From: Chitinophaga costaii
Lineage (GTDB): Bacteria; Bacteroidota; Bacteroidia; Chitinophagales; Chitinophagaceae
NCBI RefSeq assembly: GCF_900094705.1
Contig: NZ_FMAR01000006.1
Span: 124,001 to 188,000 of the forward strand
DNA: 64,000 nt
Direction of reading: 5' to 3'
Shown here one piece after another: positions 63,757 through 64,000 of the stretch. The notes below the pieces were generated by a model. The model had not been told where the DNA came from. It saw only the letters and a program-made list of their open reading frames with translations, and ran no database searches. Within the stretch, counting starts at the first letter, position 1, and every line of letters begins with the position of its first letter. The translations under genes were made by a program, and so were the position numbers.

Positions 63757-63764
63757 TACCTTTG
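63757..63764 (+). promoter_or_regulatory. -7 promoter element of the aminotransferase gene
   Basis: TACCTTTG is an exact TAnnTTTG match, 22 nt before the ATG at 63787. No clear -33 element. Confidence 0.5.
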
Positions 63765-63786
63765 CAGCAATTACCTGAAAAAGATC

Positions 63787-64000
63787 ATGAATAACCGACA
63801 ACTTTTTCTCCGGCACCTGGCCCAGACTTCCGATGCGCCACTGGCACTAGAAATCACGCACGCCGAAGGCATGTATATGTACCAGGCCAATGGTAAGCGC
63901 CTGCTGGATCTCATAGCCGGCATCAGCGTATGCAACATGGGCCATTGCCATCCTGCTGTGGTAGCAGCCATTCAACAACAGGCAGGCACTTATATGCACC
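63787..64000 (+). CDS. Class III aminotransferase, 3' end outside the window
   Basis: The first 71 residues of a PLP-dependent aminotransferase begin MNNRQLFLRHLAQTSDAP. They include EITHAEGMYMYQANGKRLLD and LIAGISVCNMGHCHPAVVAA, the N-terminal signature of the acetylornithine/ornithine/GABA (class III) group. The gene runs off the end of the window, so the Lys and substrate-specific residues are not visible. It is divergent from the gamma carbonic anhydrase gene. Confidence 0.88.
   Translation, partial: MNNRQLFLRHLAQTSDAPLALEITHAEGMYMYQANGKRLLDLIAGISVCNMGHCHPAVVAAIQQQAGTYMH

Overview
The window reads as a stretch of chromosome from a Bacteroidota bacterium, most likely in or near Chitinophaga/Chitinophagaceae. 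It carries two SusC/SusD outer-membrane uptake pairs, one of them behind a FecR anti-sigma factor. It also has a DUF5686 protein, a group II type GGGP synthase, many lipoproteins with a Cys-Lys-Lys-Asp start, and several exact copies of the Bacteroidota -7 promoter element TAnnTTTG. Shine-Dalgarno sequences are not prominent. No insertion sequence, prophage, integrase or CRISPR array was seen. Nearly all of the window is ordinary chromosomal coding DNA separated by short gaps with well-formed hairpin terminators.

Layout. 1-11.9 kb: a glycan-utilisation locus (FecR, STN-type SusC, SusD, DUF3823 lipoprotein, DUF4964/5127/4965/1793 protein, GH78-like rhamnosidase), closed by a bidirectional terminator and tRNA-Ser(GGA). 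12-19.6 kb: housekeeping genes (asparaginase, TatD nuclease, polysaccharide deacetylase, GltX, CPA1 antiporter, GGGP synthase) and one lipoprotein. 19.6-29.5 kb: a DnaA-box cluster upstream of a B12-dependent ribonucleotide reductase, a 0.7 kb gap with two small-RNA candidates, aquaporin, two small unknown proteins and Mfd. 29.7-37 kb: a SIMPL protein, a run of small lipoproteins (three of them related), GyrB and an AsmA-like protein. 37-46.3 kb: an AraC regulator, a gap with four successive hairpins, a divergent PRPP synthetase homologue, a GNAT enzyme and the second SusC/SusD pair. 46.4-52.8 kb: translation and nucleotide quality control (GlyRS, BrkB-like protein, MazG-like protein, Dtd, ArfB), a flippase and an MBL hydrolase. 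52.8-64 kb: an unusual pseudo-peptidase/TolB-propeller/Omp85-like protein, a seven-gene CreD-DgkA envelope cluster with a repeated operator, DUF5686, a gamma carbonic anhydrase and the start of a class III aminotransferase.

How the parts work together. The first locus is an ECF-sigma/anti-sigma controlled nutrient system: SusC senses through its STN domain, FecR relays the signal, SusD captures substrate and the two downstream hydrolases process it. The minus-strand cluster from 60.06 to 56.3 kb looks like one envelope-stress unit: a winged-helix regulator and a membrane partner, then creD, a small membrane protein, a DgkA-type lipid kinase and DUF1361, with the same palindrome in front of both segments.

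The observations most worth checking are: (1) the dense DnaA-box cluster with adjacent AT-rich DNA at 19.79-19.92 kb, a possible origin or DnaA-controlled nrd promoter; (2) the three-part protein at 52.8-56.2 kb with a degenerate metalloprotease site; (3) the promoter-to-terminator small RNA ahead of aquaporin; (4) the multi-hairpin gap at 38.1-38.5 kb; (5) the apparent leaderless arrangement of gltX, mfd and glyS. All calls rest on reading the sequence without database searches.
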